From Bordetella parapertussis (lineage in GTDB: Bacteria > Pseudomonadota > Gammaproteobacteria > Burkholderiales > Burkholderiaceae_B), in contig CAMCWG010000186.1 in NCBI GenBank assembly GCA_945882005.1, forward strand, positions 1 to 5,918: DNA of 5,918 nt, given 5' to 3'. Of this stretch, positions 1 to 5,918 are shown one piece after another (position 1 is the stretch's first letter; every line of letters starts with the position of its first letter). Position numbers and translations under genes: made by a program. Under the pieces are notes generated by a model that saw only the letters and a list, made by a program, of their open reading frames with translations, was not told the DNA's origin and did not search any database.

Positions 1-907
1 CGCGAATACGATCTGGCCCATCGGCTTGGATCATCACGCCAGTAATATCGGCGGTGACATCAGGGGTCAGATACTTTGCCGGGTCATGTACTTCGTACAG
101 AATCTGCTCGCGTCCCGTTCGATCGTCGACGCGTCCGCCGGTACTGTCCGCTTTGAAAACTGAAAAGCTTCCATCTACGCGAATTTCTGCGATCGGAAAG
201 CCGATGCGATGCATATCCGGAACCGGTTTTTGCCCTGGTACGCAGTAGTAGCCACCAGACACTTGCGTGCCGCACTCCAGCATATGTCCGGCCATGGTGC
301 CGCAGCCCATCAGGTGCCAGTCATCCATCGCCCAACCGAAATGCGCAATTGCGGGGCCGAGGGTTAGAGAGGGGTCGGATACGCGTCCGGTTACTACAAT
401 GTCAGCGCCATCATTTAAGGCTTGCGCAATTTCATAGGCGCCAATATAGGCATTCGCGCTCACGACACGTGATGGATCAATATCAGAGCCCAGCTTTTTA
501 AGCAGAAACTTCAACTGCTCGGGTTGCGTTAAATCGTCCCCGTGTACGACTGCAATGCGTGGTGGTCGCAAGCCTTGCATACGCGCCAGTGCAAAGATGC
601 GTTGAGCAGCCGCTTGCGGGTTTGCAGCGCCGAAGTTGCTCACAATCTGGATCTTGTGTTCGAGACAGCGTTTTAAGATAGGACCAACGAGGTCGTCGAG
701 CAGTGGCTCGTAGCCCATTTTGGGATTTTTGCGTTTTTCAATTTGTGCCAGTGCTAGCGTGCGCTCGGCCAGGGTTTCGAAGTTCAGGACTCCGCCGCCA
801 AGCGCAATCAATGTGTCGACGACTGGGCCCGCACCATCGGTCCGATCGCCAGAGAATCCGGTCGCACAGCCGACATAAAGCGGCTTATCTGTTTTGGTTT
901 GAGGCAT
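1..907 (-). CDS. AtuA/DUF1446-family protein (acyclic terpene utilization AtuA-like), C-terminus cut by window edge
   Basis: I translated this reading frame by hand from ATG at 907-905. It is open for 302 codons and leaves the window without a stop, so only the C-terminus is missing. The N-terminus carries the glycine-rich signature of the family: GCATGFSGDRTDGAGPVVDT at residues 13-32, then LNFETLAERTLALAQ at 41-55. Further conserved stretches are SNFGAANPQAAA (90-101), ADIVVTGRVSDPSLTLGP (168-185) and the GCGTMAGHMLECGTQVSGGY region (201-220). The family (Pfam DUF1446) is named after AtuA of the Pseudomonas citronellol/geraniol pathway, but its reaction is not established and many members lie in unrelated organic-acid loci. 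The product looks cytoplasmic, with no signal peptide or membrane segment. The gene starts 19 bases after the dehydrogenase stop, with a weak Shine-Dalgarno-like TGGA about ten bases upstream, so co-transcription is likely. Family membership is secure; a terpene role is not. Confidence 0.9.
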   Translation of the reverse strand, partial: MPQTKTDKPLYVGCATGFSGDRTDGAGPVVDTLIALGGGVLNFETLAERTLALAQIEKRKNPKMGYEPLLDDLVGPILKRCLEHKIQIVSNFGAANPQAAAQRIFALARMQGLRPPRIAVVHGDDLTQPEQLKFLLKKLGSDIDPSRVVSANAYIGAYEIAQALNDGADIVVTGRVSDPSLTLGPAIAHFGWAMDDWHLMGCGTMAGHMLECGTQVSGGYYCVPGQKPVPDMHRIGFPIAEIRVDGSFSVFKADSTGGRVDDRTGREQILYEVHDPAKYLTPDVTADITGVMIQADGPDRIR

Positions 908-926
908 GAATAAGTTCCAGTATGAA

Positions 927-1874
927 TCAGCTTACAACGTTGATCGGCTTGCCTTGCACAAACGCGTTCAGATTGCCGAGGATGCCTTGCGTGAGTCTGG
1001 ACATCCCGTCTTCGTTGGCCCACGTAATGTGGGGCGTGATAATTAAATTAGGTAAGTGCATTTGCAGCAACGGGTGTTCCGCCGCAGGCGGCTCACTGGC
1101 TAAAACGTCCAGCGCAACGCCACCGAGATGGCCGCTTAACAGTGCGTCGCCTACGGCAGTCTCGTCAATCAGTGGGCCGCGGGCTGTATTAATCAGCATG
1201 GCGCCTGGCTTCATCTGAGCAAGTTCTTTCGCGCCGATCAGGCCGCGGGTATCGGGGGTCAGAGGGCAGTGCAGCGTGATGACGTCGCTTCGAGCAAGAA
1301 GTTCTTCAAAGGCAACATAACCGGGCCGCACAACGTTGGCGCCACGATGCTCACCGAACAGCACGTTCATTCCAAGTGCTTGGGCAAGGGTGGCAACCTC
1401 GGTGCCAATCGCGCCTTTACCGAAAATGCCCAGTGTTGCGCCTCTTATATTTAAAACGGGCGCGCCGTGCACGCAAAAGTGTGAAGAGGTCGGCCACTGA
1501 TGACGACCCTCAGTTTGATAAAAATACAGTGCCCGACGTAAGGCAAAAACAAATCCAATCACGCCTTCTCCGACGCTTTGGCGGGAGTAGCCTGGCACGT
1601 TGGATACGACAACGCCATGTGCACGGCATGCATTGAGGTCTATGCAGTCATAACCCGTTGCCGCGACGCAGACGAACTTGAGGTTGGGGGTACCCGCAAG
1701 CACATCAGCGGTGATTTTGACTTTGTTGGTAATGCATATTTCGGCTGATCCTAGCGCTTGAATGGTCGCTTGGGCGCTCGGTGCAGTCGCGGGGCGGTTT
1801 GTCCAGTTCGTGGCCCAACTCGGCACCGGGAGCGGGCTCGGAATGGTGTCGCTATCTAAAAATACGATCTGCAT
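927..1874 (-). CDS. D-isomer-specific 2-hydroxyacid dehydrogenase (glycerate dehydrogenase / hydroxypyruvate reductase-like)
   Basis: This 315-residue protein has the usual length and order of the D-2-hydroxyacid dehydrogenase family, which interconverts 2-keto acids and D-2-hydroxy acids with NAD(P)H in the cytoplasm. The Rossmann nucleotide-binding motif G-x-G-x-x-G is G152/G154/G157 (GIFGKGAIG). An acidic residue, E175, follows the second strand and suggests NAD(H) rather than NADP(H). The catalytic set is intact: R232 in NTARGPLID, E261 in LDVLASEPP and H282 in ITPHITWAN. The WAN after the catalytic histidine and the N-terminal VAATGYDCIDL stretch (70-80) resemble the glycerate dehydrogenase/hydroxypyruvate reductase branch, but substrate cannot be assigned from this. 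ATG at 1874-1872 is the only start giving the full N-terminal strand (MQIVFLDSD); no strong ribosome binding site precedes it. The AtuA-family gene follows after 19 bases, suggesting a two-gene or longer catabolic operon. Confidence 0.9.
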   Translation of the reverse strand: MQIVFLDSDTIPSPLPVPSWATNWTNRPATAPSAQATIQALGSAEICITNKVKITADVLAGTPNLKFVCVAATGYDCIDLNACRAHGVVVSNVPGYSRQSVGEGVIGFVFALRRALYFYQTEGRHQWPTSSHFCVHGAPVLNIRGATLGIFGKGAIGTEVATLAQALGMNVLFGEHRGANVVRPGYVAFEELLARSDVITLHCPLTPDTRGLIGAKELAQMKPGAMLINTARGPLIDETAVGDALLSGHLGGVALDVLASEPPAAEHPLLQMHLPNLIITPHITWANEDGMSRLTQGILGNLNAFVQGKPINVVS

Positions 1875-2017
1875 GGTTAAACTTTGCTCGAATGTGGTCT
1901 GATACGCCGTGCACTCTAGTTGCCTGGCCTAGTTTTTTACATTAAATCACGCCAAATGACCTTTTATTTTGCTCTGATTGCTGCGATCAAGCTGTTTTTC
2001 CTTTTCGGACCCCTTAC
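1875..2017. promoter_or_regulatory. Divergent intergenic region between the dehydrogenase/AtuA unit and corA
   Basis: These 143 bases must contain the promoters of the leftward dehydrogenase unit and of the rightward corA gene. No strong sigma-70 promoter stands out. There is a -35-like TTTACA at 1936-1941 and a -10-like TATTTT at 1965-1970, but the 23-base spacing is too wide to pair them. Two small structures are visible. One is a direct repeat of CTAGTT at 1916-1921 and 1929-1934, offset by 13 bases. The other is an imperfect 15-base dyad TGATTGCTGCGATCA at 1975-1989, ending 28 bases before the corA start. Either could be an operator, but neither matches a binding site I can name. The corA ribosome binding site is weak (CGGA at 2006-2009). 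Confidence 0.5.
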
Positions 2018-3025
2018 ATGAATGATTCATCGCTTGTTTCCGAGTCGTTGTCTACCATTCTTGCCTCCACGCTGTATGGGCCAGAGGGAAGAGGACGTCC
2101 TGTGGATGTCACACAGCTCGGGGATGCGCTCAAGGCTGAGGGCTCTCTTTTGTGGGTAGGGTTGCGCGAGCCACCGGCCAGCCTGCTGGATGCGATTGTT
2201 GCGCAGCTCGGCTTAGCCGCAGACGTCGGACAGGACATGGCAGCAAATCACCGCGTCCCCAAGGTGATGGATTATGGACAAGCAGTGCTTTTAGTTGCAA
2301 TGACTGTTGAGGTGCGCGGTACAGATGGTTTGCCTGCTTTTGGTGAAACACAATTGCTGATTGGGCCAAACTATCTAATTACGATGCGTCGGGGTGCGGT
2401 TGCATCGCATTCTGCCTTGCGACAACGCTTGGAGAGTCGTCCCGACCAGCTCGCGCAAGGGAGTGCTTTTGTGGCGGCAGAGCTGCTTGACCTGTTGATC
2501 GACCGCTACAACCTTGCCAATGACATGTTCGAGAGAGCGGTTGAGCCGATGGAGCAGGCGCTGATTTTGCGTGGGCTAGAGAAGCTAAAAGTTCGAAAGC
2601 TCTATCAGCTTCGCAGAGATTTCCAACGTATGCATAACGCGATTGCCCCGCTAGGCGAGGTTTGCCGACGCCTATCCCATCGCGAGTTTGTGCCGATCAA
2701 GGCTGACGCGCGCCCCTTGTTCTCTGACTTGGCTGATCGTGTTTACCGTGTGGACCGTTTATTGGACAACCTGGGTGATGGGCTGACCTTTGCGTTTGAG
2801 GCAGGGATGCTGATTGAGCAGGCCAAACAGACGGAAACAACCCGTCGTCTGGCCGCTTGGGCCGCTATTCTCGCAGTACCAACGGCGATAGCCGGCATAT
2901 ATGGAATGAACTTTGAGTACATGCCGGAACTCCAATGGAAATATGGCTACTTGGTTATCCTGGGACTAATGGGTACGATTTGTGGGACTTTGTTTTACAA
3001 ATTCCGTCAGGCTAAGTGGATTTGA
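2018..3025 (+). CDS. corA: CorA-family magnesium/cobalt transport protein
   Basis: The 335-residue protein matches the CorA family of pentameric inner-membrane Mg2+/Co2+ channels in length and architecture. Residues 1 to about 150 form the soluble mixed alpha/beta domain (for example VMDYGQAVLLVAMTVEV at 83-99 and IGPNYLITMRRG at 115-126). A long helical region (about 150-275, rich in charged residues) leads into the membrane. Transmembrane segment 1 spans about 278-296 and ends in the family's ion-selectivity signature GMN at 296-298, in the context IYGMNFE. It is followed by the MPEL loop at 302-305. Segment 2 spans about 309-327, with a short basic tail (KFRQAKWI). An intact GMN favours a true CorA over the divergent ZntB branch, but the transported ion is inferred. 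The start ATG has only a weak CGGA eight bases upstream. It is transcribed divergently from the dehydrogenase and separated by 62 bases from the next gene, with no evident functional link to either neighbour. Confidence 0.95.
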   Translation: MNDSSLVSESLSTILASTLYGPEGRGRPVDVTQLGDALKAEGSLLWVGLREPPASLLDAIVAQLGLAADVGQDMAANHRVPKVMDYGQAVLLVAMTVEVRGTDGLPAFGETQLLIGPNYLITMRRGAVASHSALRQRLESRPDQLAQGSAFVAAELLDLLIDRYNLANDMFERAVEPMEQALILRGLEKLKVRKLYQLRRDFQRMHNAIAPLGEVCRRLSHREFVPIKADARPLFSDLADRVYRVDRLLDNLGDGLTFAFEAGMLIEQAKQTETTRRLAAWAAILAVPTAIAGIYGMNFEYMPELQWKYGYLVILGLMGTICGTLFYKFRQAKWI

Positions 3026-3087
3026 GTTGATCACTAACAGTTGGATTGTTGTATTTTTTAAAAATAACTTATAAATCAATAATTTAA
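3026..3087 (+). promoter_or_regulatory. AT-rich gap with a candidate promoter for the nuclease/importer operon
   Basis: This 62-base gap is much more AT-rich than the flanking genes. A candidate sigma-70 promoter is TTGTTG (3046-3051), an 18-base spacer, and TATAAA (3070-3075, five of six matches to the -10 consensus). The -35 match is poor. If used, transcription would start only about five to seven bases before the annotated ATG at 3088, giving an almost leaderless message. An AT-only palindrome, TATTTTTTAAAAATA (3052-3066), overlaps the spacer. No GC-rich hairpin followed by a T-run is present, so no convincing corA terminator can be called and read-through from corA remains possible. Confidence 0.4.
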
Positions 3088-3678
3088 ATGAATAATATTG
3101 ATAAAAACGGCAGTGCTCGCGTTGGTGCATTGCGCTGGCTCCCGATAACAATGGTGGCCATCACGTCAATCAGTCTAGGTGCGATCAGTTCACCAGTCGC
3201 CGCTCAAAATGCGCGGCAATATGCACTGACGGGCAAGGTCGTACAAGTTTCTGATGGCGACACCATTAACTTGCTTGTGGAGAAGACCCAGCATCGGATC
3301 CGCCTTGCCAGCATCGATGCGCCGGAAACGAGCCATGGTAGCGATCGTCCCGGCCAGCCGTTTGGTGAGGCCTCACGCAAAAATCTAGCAGGCTATGTAG
3401 CGGGAAAAACCCTGACACTCATCTGTTACGAAAAAGATCACTACGGCCGAGATGTGTGTGATGTGCCCGCCAATGGCACGACTGCGAATCGCTTGCAGGT
3501 ACAAGACGGCATGGCCTGGGCAAACCAGCAGGCCAAAGGTAAATTTCTGCGCGATAAAGCTTTAATTGGCGTACAGAGCGATGCGCAGAGAAATAAACTT
3601 GGTCTATGGGCTGAGCCCGGCGCGGTCGCGCCTTGGGAGTGGCGGGTCGTTTGCTGGCAAAACAAAAAGTGCAAATAA
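3088..3678 (+). CDS. Secreted thermonuclease-family (staphylococcal nuclease-like) protein
   Basis: The 196-residue precursor has a signal peptide: an n-region with R11 and R16, a hydrophobic stretch at about 17-32, and a likely cleavage site after SSPVAA (residue 39), so the enzyme probably acts in the periplasm or outside the cell. The SNase-like domain covers about 46-175. Compared with Staphylococcus aureus nuclease, the Ca2+ ligands and catalytic residues are all present: D56 and D58 (VSDGDT; D19/D21 equivalents), R72 (IRLASIDAPE; R35), D77 (D40), E80 (E43) and R121 (HYGRD; R87). A Ca2+-dependent phosphodiesterase cleaving DNA or RNA is therefore expected. The tail GLWAEPGAVAPWEWR (171-185) is typical of proteobacterial members. 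Four cysteines in the mature part (113, 124, 189, 195) could form two disulfides. ATG 3088 has no Shine-Dalgarno. The internal ATG at 3151 would lose the basic n-region, so the longer form is preferred. Its end overlaps the next gene. Confidence 0.9.
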   Translation: MNNIDKNGSARVGALRWLPITMVAITSISLGAISSPVAAQNARQYALTGKVVQVSDGDTINLLVEKTQHRIRLASIDAPETSHGSDRPGQPFGEASRKNLAGYVAGKTLTLICYEKDHYGRDVCDVPANGTTANRLQVQDGMAWANQQAKGKFLRDKALIGVQSDAQRNKLGLWAEPGAVAPWEWRVVCWQNKKCK

Positions 3679-5903
3679 AAAATATCTTCGCGGCGATCAC
3701 GTGCTGTGCCACGCTGGTTGGCTGCGGACCGCAGGGCATTGACTCGCCGATCAACAGCCCCTATACCGCCGGGGCTGAGACGAAAAACGTCTTGTATACG
3801 GCGTTCATGCAGCGCTCCCCCAAATACCTGGATCCTGCGCGCTCTTACTCAACGGATGAAACACCGTATACCTACAACATCTACGAGCCGCTTTATGGTT
3901 ACCACTATCTTAAGCGTCCGTACGAGTTGATCCCGCGCACGGCCCTTCAGGTTGTTGAACCGATCTATGTCGATCAGCAAGGTAATAAGCTAGGTGCAGA
4001 CGCTGCGGCCAAAGATATTGCAGAGAGTATTTACGATATCTCCTTGCGTAAGGGGATTCAGTATCAACCCCATCCTGTTTTTGCGCGCGAAGCAGACGGT
4101 CGCTTTAGTTATTGGCCTCTTGCACCAGAACAGCTAAAAGACAAGTTTGTGATGAGTGACTTTGCGCAACAAGGATCACGTGAACTCACGGCACATGACT
4201 ACGTGTATGCGATTCGTCGCTTGGCAAGCCCTCGCGTGGCATCACCAATTTTCTCAACCCTTGCGCAGCATGTTGTGGGAATGAAAGAGTATGGTGCCCG
4301 GCTGCGAGAGATAGATACGGATCTGCGTAAGGAGGTAGCAGTTGGTTCGCGTGATTTGCCTTGGTTGGATTTGCGCAGTGCCGGTTTCTCCGGTGTTGAA
4401 GCGCTTGATGAGTACACGTTACGAATTCGCGTGAAAGGTTTGTATCCTCAGTTTAAGTATTGGCTGGCGATGACCTTTGTGGCACCAGTCCCTTGGGAAG
4501 CTGATCGCTTCTATAGTCAACCGGGAATGGCTCAGCGCAATTTGACGCTCAACAATTGGCCTGTCGGAACCGGTCCGTACATGTTGACGGAATCTATACA
4601 AAATCGCCGACATGTCTTGGCACGCAATCCTAATTTTCGAGGTGAACCCTATCCGTGTGAGGGTGAGCCCACAGATCGTGCGAAAGGCTTGTTAGAAGAT
4701 TGCGGCAAGATGACTCCATTTATTGATCGAATCGTCTTCAACATCGAGAAAGAAAGTATTCCCTTGCAGGGTAAGTTCATGCAAGGCTATTACGATGTGC
4801 CGCAGGTAGATCGTGGCGACGCAGGTGTCGCCATGCTGGTCGCAGCCTCTGACTCAACAGAGAAGGCTGCGCTTTATGCGAAGCACGGCATACAGTTACC
4901 AACCACAGTTGAAGCACAAATGCAGTACTTCGGCTTTAACTGGCGGGATCCGATAGTGGGGCGTGGAGATACACCTGAACAGCAGCTGCGTAATCGTAAG
5001 TTGCGTCAAGCGTTGAGCATCGCGTTTAATTGGGAAGAGTTCGTTGCTATTTTCCAGAACGATCAGGCGCAGGTTGCGTATGGTCCGGTCCCTCCGGGAA
5101 TTCTTGGCTATCAAGCGGGCGCATCAGGCATCAATCCTGTTGTCTATGATGTCGTTGATGGAAAGGCTCAACGAAAGTCTCTGGATCAGGCGCGACGCTT
5201 GCTGGCTGAAGCTGGCTATCCCAACGGTCGGCACGTGACCACGGGCGAACCACTCGTGCTGTATTTTGATTCCGCCAGTGGCGCGGGCGGATCTAGCCCA
5301 ACCCTCGATTGGATGCGGCGACAATTCGCTCAGATCGGTGTGCAGCTCGATATTCGGTCGACAGACTACAACCGTTTTCAAGAGAAGATGGCGCGCGGAG
5401 TTGCACAGATGTATATGTGGGGTTGGGTTGCTGATTATCCCGATGCCGAAAACTTTCTCTTCTTGCTCTATGGTCCAAATGTCAAAGCGGAGAAAGGTGG
5501 TGAGAACGCATCGAACTATGTAAACGCGGAATACGACGCGCTATTTGAAAAAATGCGTGACTTGCCTGATGGTCCCGAGAAAGAGCAGGTCATCGCGCAA
5601 ATGACAAAAATCGTGCAAGAAGACGCACCTTGGATGTTTGGTCTGTTTCCTAAGTCAGGCGGCGCCTTTCAGCAGTGGGTGGGTAATGCCAAGCCCACGC
5701 AGATGGTGCGTAACACCTTGCAGTACATGAAGATTGACAGTGATCTACGTGGCAAAAAAATCGCAGAATGGAATCCGCCGATATGGTGGCCGCTCATTCT
5801 TCTGTTTGGTCTGATTGGTTTGTTGGTTTGGCCTGCGTGGCGCGCACTTCGACAGCAAGCGCAACAGAATGCGATGGGCGACATAGCGGAGACCTCAAAA
5901 TGA
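3651..5903 (+). CDS. Family-5 extracellular solute-binding lipoprotein of an oligopeptide/dipeptide-type ABC importer, with C-terminal membrane segment
   Basis: From TTG 3651 the protein is 750 residues, well above the 520-600 usual for OppA/DppA-type proteins. A lipoprotein signal ends in lipobox LVGC (22-25). Family-5 (SBP_bac_5) landmarks follow in order: VGTGPYML (305-312), RNPNF (325-329), LRQALSIAF (451-459), PPG (481-483), AGYPNG (521-526), WGWVADYPDAENF (590-602) and NYVNAEYD (622-629). A hydrophobic segment at about 712-730 is followed by R731 and R734, suggesting a C-terminal inner-membrane anchor. C336 and C351 bracket an insertion after the RNPNF motif. There is no ATG near the start. 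The frame opens at TTG 3633; TTG 3651 has GGGAG eleven bases upstream; GTG 3669 gives a short classic signal but no ribosome binding site. All three overlap the nuclease gene (stop at 3678), implying translational coupling. The role is capturing a peptide or similar ligand for the downstream permeases. Family is secure; ligand and exact start are not. Confidence 0.88.
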   Translation: MLAKQKVQIKNIFAAITCCATLVGCGPQGIDSPINSPYTAGAETKNVLYTAFMQRSPKYLDPARSYSTDETPYTYNIYEPLYGYHYLKRPYELIPRTALQVVEPIYVDQQGNKLGADAAAKDIAESIYDISLRKGIQYQPHPVFAREADGRFSYWPLAPEQLKDKFVMSDFAQQGSRELTAHDYVYAIRRLASPRVASPIFSTLAQHVVGMKEYGARLREIDTDLRKEVAVGSRDLPWLDLRSAGFSGVEALDEYTLRIRVKGLYPQFKYWLAMTFVAPVPWEADRFYSQPGMAQRNLTLNNWPVGTGPYMLTESIQNRRHVLARNPNFRGEPYPCEGEPTDRAKGLLEDCGKMTPFIDRIVFNIEKESIPLQGKFMQGYYDVPQVDRGDAGVAMLVAASDSTEKAALYAKHGIQLPTTVEAQMQYFGFNWRDPIVGRGDTPEQQLRNRKLRQALSIAFNWEEFVAIFQNDQAQVAYGPVPPGILGYQAGASGINPVVYDVVDGKAQRKSLDQARRLLAEAGYPNGRHVTTGEPLVLYFDSASGAGGSSPTLDWMRRQFAQIGVQLDIRSTDYNRFQEKMARGVAQMYMWGWVADYPDAENFLFLLYGPNVKAEKGGENASNYVNAEYDALFEKMRDLPDGPEKEQVIAQMTKIVQEDAPWMFGLFPKSGGAFQQWVGNAKPTQMVRNTLQYMKIDSDLRGKKIAEWNPPIWWPLILLFGLIGLLVWPAWRALRQQAQQNAMGDIAETSK

Positions 5904-5918
5904 TCGGTTATGTAATGC
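5900..5918 (+). CDS. Start of the next gene, probably the first inner-membrane permease (OppB/DppB-type) of the ABC importer; cut by window edge
   Basis: ATG at 5900-5902 overlaps the binding-protein stop codon in the four-base arrangement ATGA. A GGAG ribosome binding site lies at 5888-5891, eight bases upstream. The six visible residues, MIGYVM, resemble the start of OppB/DppB-type permeases, which often begin with a hydrophobic, tyrosine-containing stretch before the first membrane helix. In peptide-type ABC operons the permease commonly follows the binding protein directly. The start itself is well supported by the ribosome binding site and overlap. The product name rests mainly on position and could be wrong, because only six codons are visible. 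Confidence 0.6.

Noticed and set aside
703..1023. Short open frames on both strands across the AtuA/dehydrogenase junction
   Set aside because: Both overlap the AtuA-family frame, which continues to the window edge and has clear family motifs; the shorter frames have no motifs.
927..1636. Rightward open frames of 61-98 codons inside the dehydrogenase gene
   Set aside because: They lie antisense to a protein with a complete catalytic set and family-length match; their translations show no recognisable domain.
3036..3066. Possible rho-independent terminator after corA (AACA/TGTT hairpin followed by a T-run)
   Set aside because: The stem is only four weak pairs with no GC core, so it would not be stable; the T/A tract is better read as an AT-rich promoter region.
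3633..3668. Possible frameshift or gene fusion between the nuclease and the binding protein
   Set aside because: The nuclease ends naturally just after the typical family C-terminus, and the binding protein begins with its own lipoprotein signal, so these are two overlapping genes.
3419..3754. Leftward open frames of 77 and 111 codons across the nuclease/importer junction
   Set aside because: They are antisense to two well-supported genes, have no ribosome binding site and resemble no family.
4896..5884. Several short open frames on both strands within the binding-protein gene
   Set aside because: All are shadows of the long binding-protein frame, whose conserved motifs occur in order throughout the region.
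1..5918. Search for CRISPR repeats, tRNA or rRNA genes, insertion-sequence ends and transposase motifs
   Set aside because: No regularly spaced repeats, cloverleaf, rRNA stretches, terminal inverted repeats or transposase-like translation were seen on either strand by eye.

Overview
The window looks like ordinary chromosomal DNA from a Gram-negative proteobacterium, most likely a betaproteobacterium of the Burkholderiales type. Supporting signs are intermediate GC content, a periplasmic-type lipoprotein signal, an AtuA/DUF1446-family gene beside a D-2-hydroxyacid dehydrogenase, and a very long oligopeptide-type binding protein with a C-terminal membrane segment. This placement is inferred from gene style, not from a marker gene. 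I see no rRNA, tRNA, CRISPR array, insertion sequence, prophage or integration site.

Layout. Positions 1-1874 are read leftward. A D-2-hydroxyacid dehydrogenase (927-1874) is followed after 19 bases by an AtuA/DUF1446-family gene (1-907) that runs off the left edge. The two probably form one transcription unit for catabolism of an organic or hydroxy acid whose identity cannot be read here. A 143-base divergent intergenic region (1875-2017) separates them from the rightward genes.

Rightward there are four genes: a CorA-family divalent cation transporter (2018-3025); a short AT-rich gap; a secreted staphylococcal-nuclease-like (thermonuclease family) protein (3088-3678); and a large family-5 extracellular solute-binding lipoprotein (about 3651-5903) that overlaps the nuclease gene. 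The window ends with the first codons of the next gene (5900-5918), which overlaps the binding-protein stop by ATGA and has a good ribosome binding site. Its position and first residues fit the first permease of an oligopeptide/dipeptide-type ABC importer.

How the genes may work together. The overlap ties the secreted nuclease to the start of the ABC importer operon, so an exported hydrolase and an uptake system are probably co-translated. Whether that reflects a shared nutritional role is inference. CorA is a housekeeping-type cation channel with no evident link to its neighbours. No new defence or mobile system is visible. The points most worth a second look are the doubly anchored binding protein, its cysteine-bracketed insertion, the nuclease/importer overlap and the AtuA/dehydrogenase pair.
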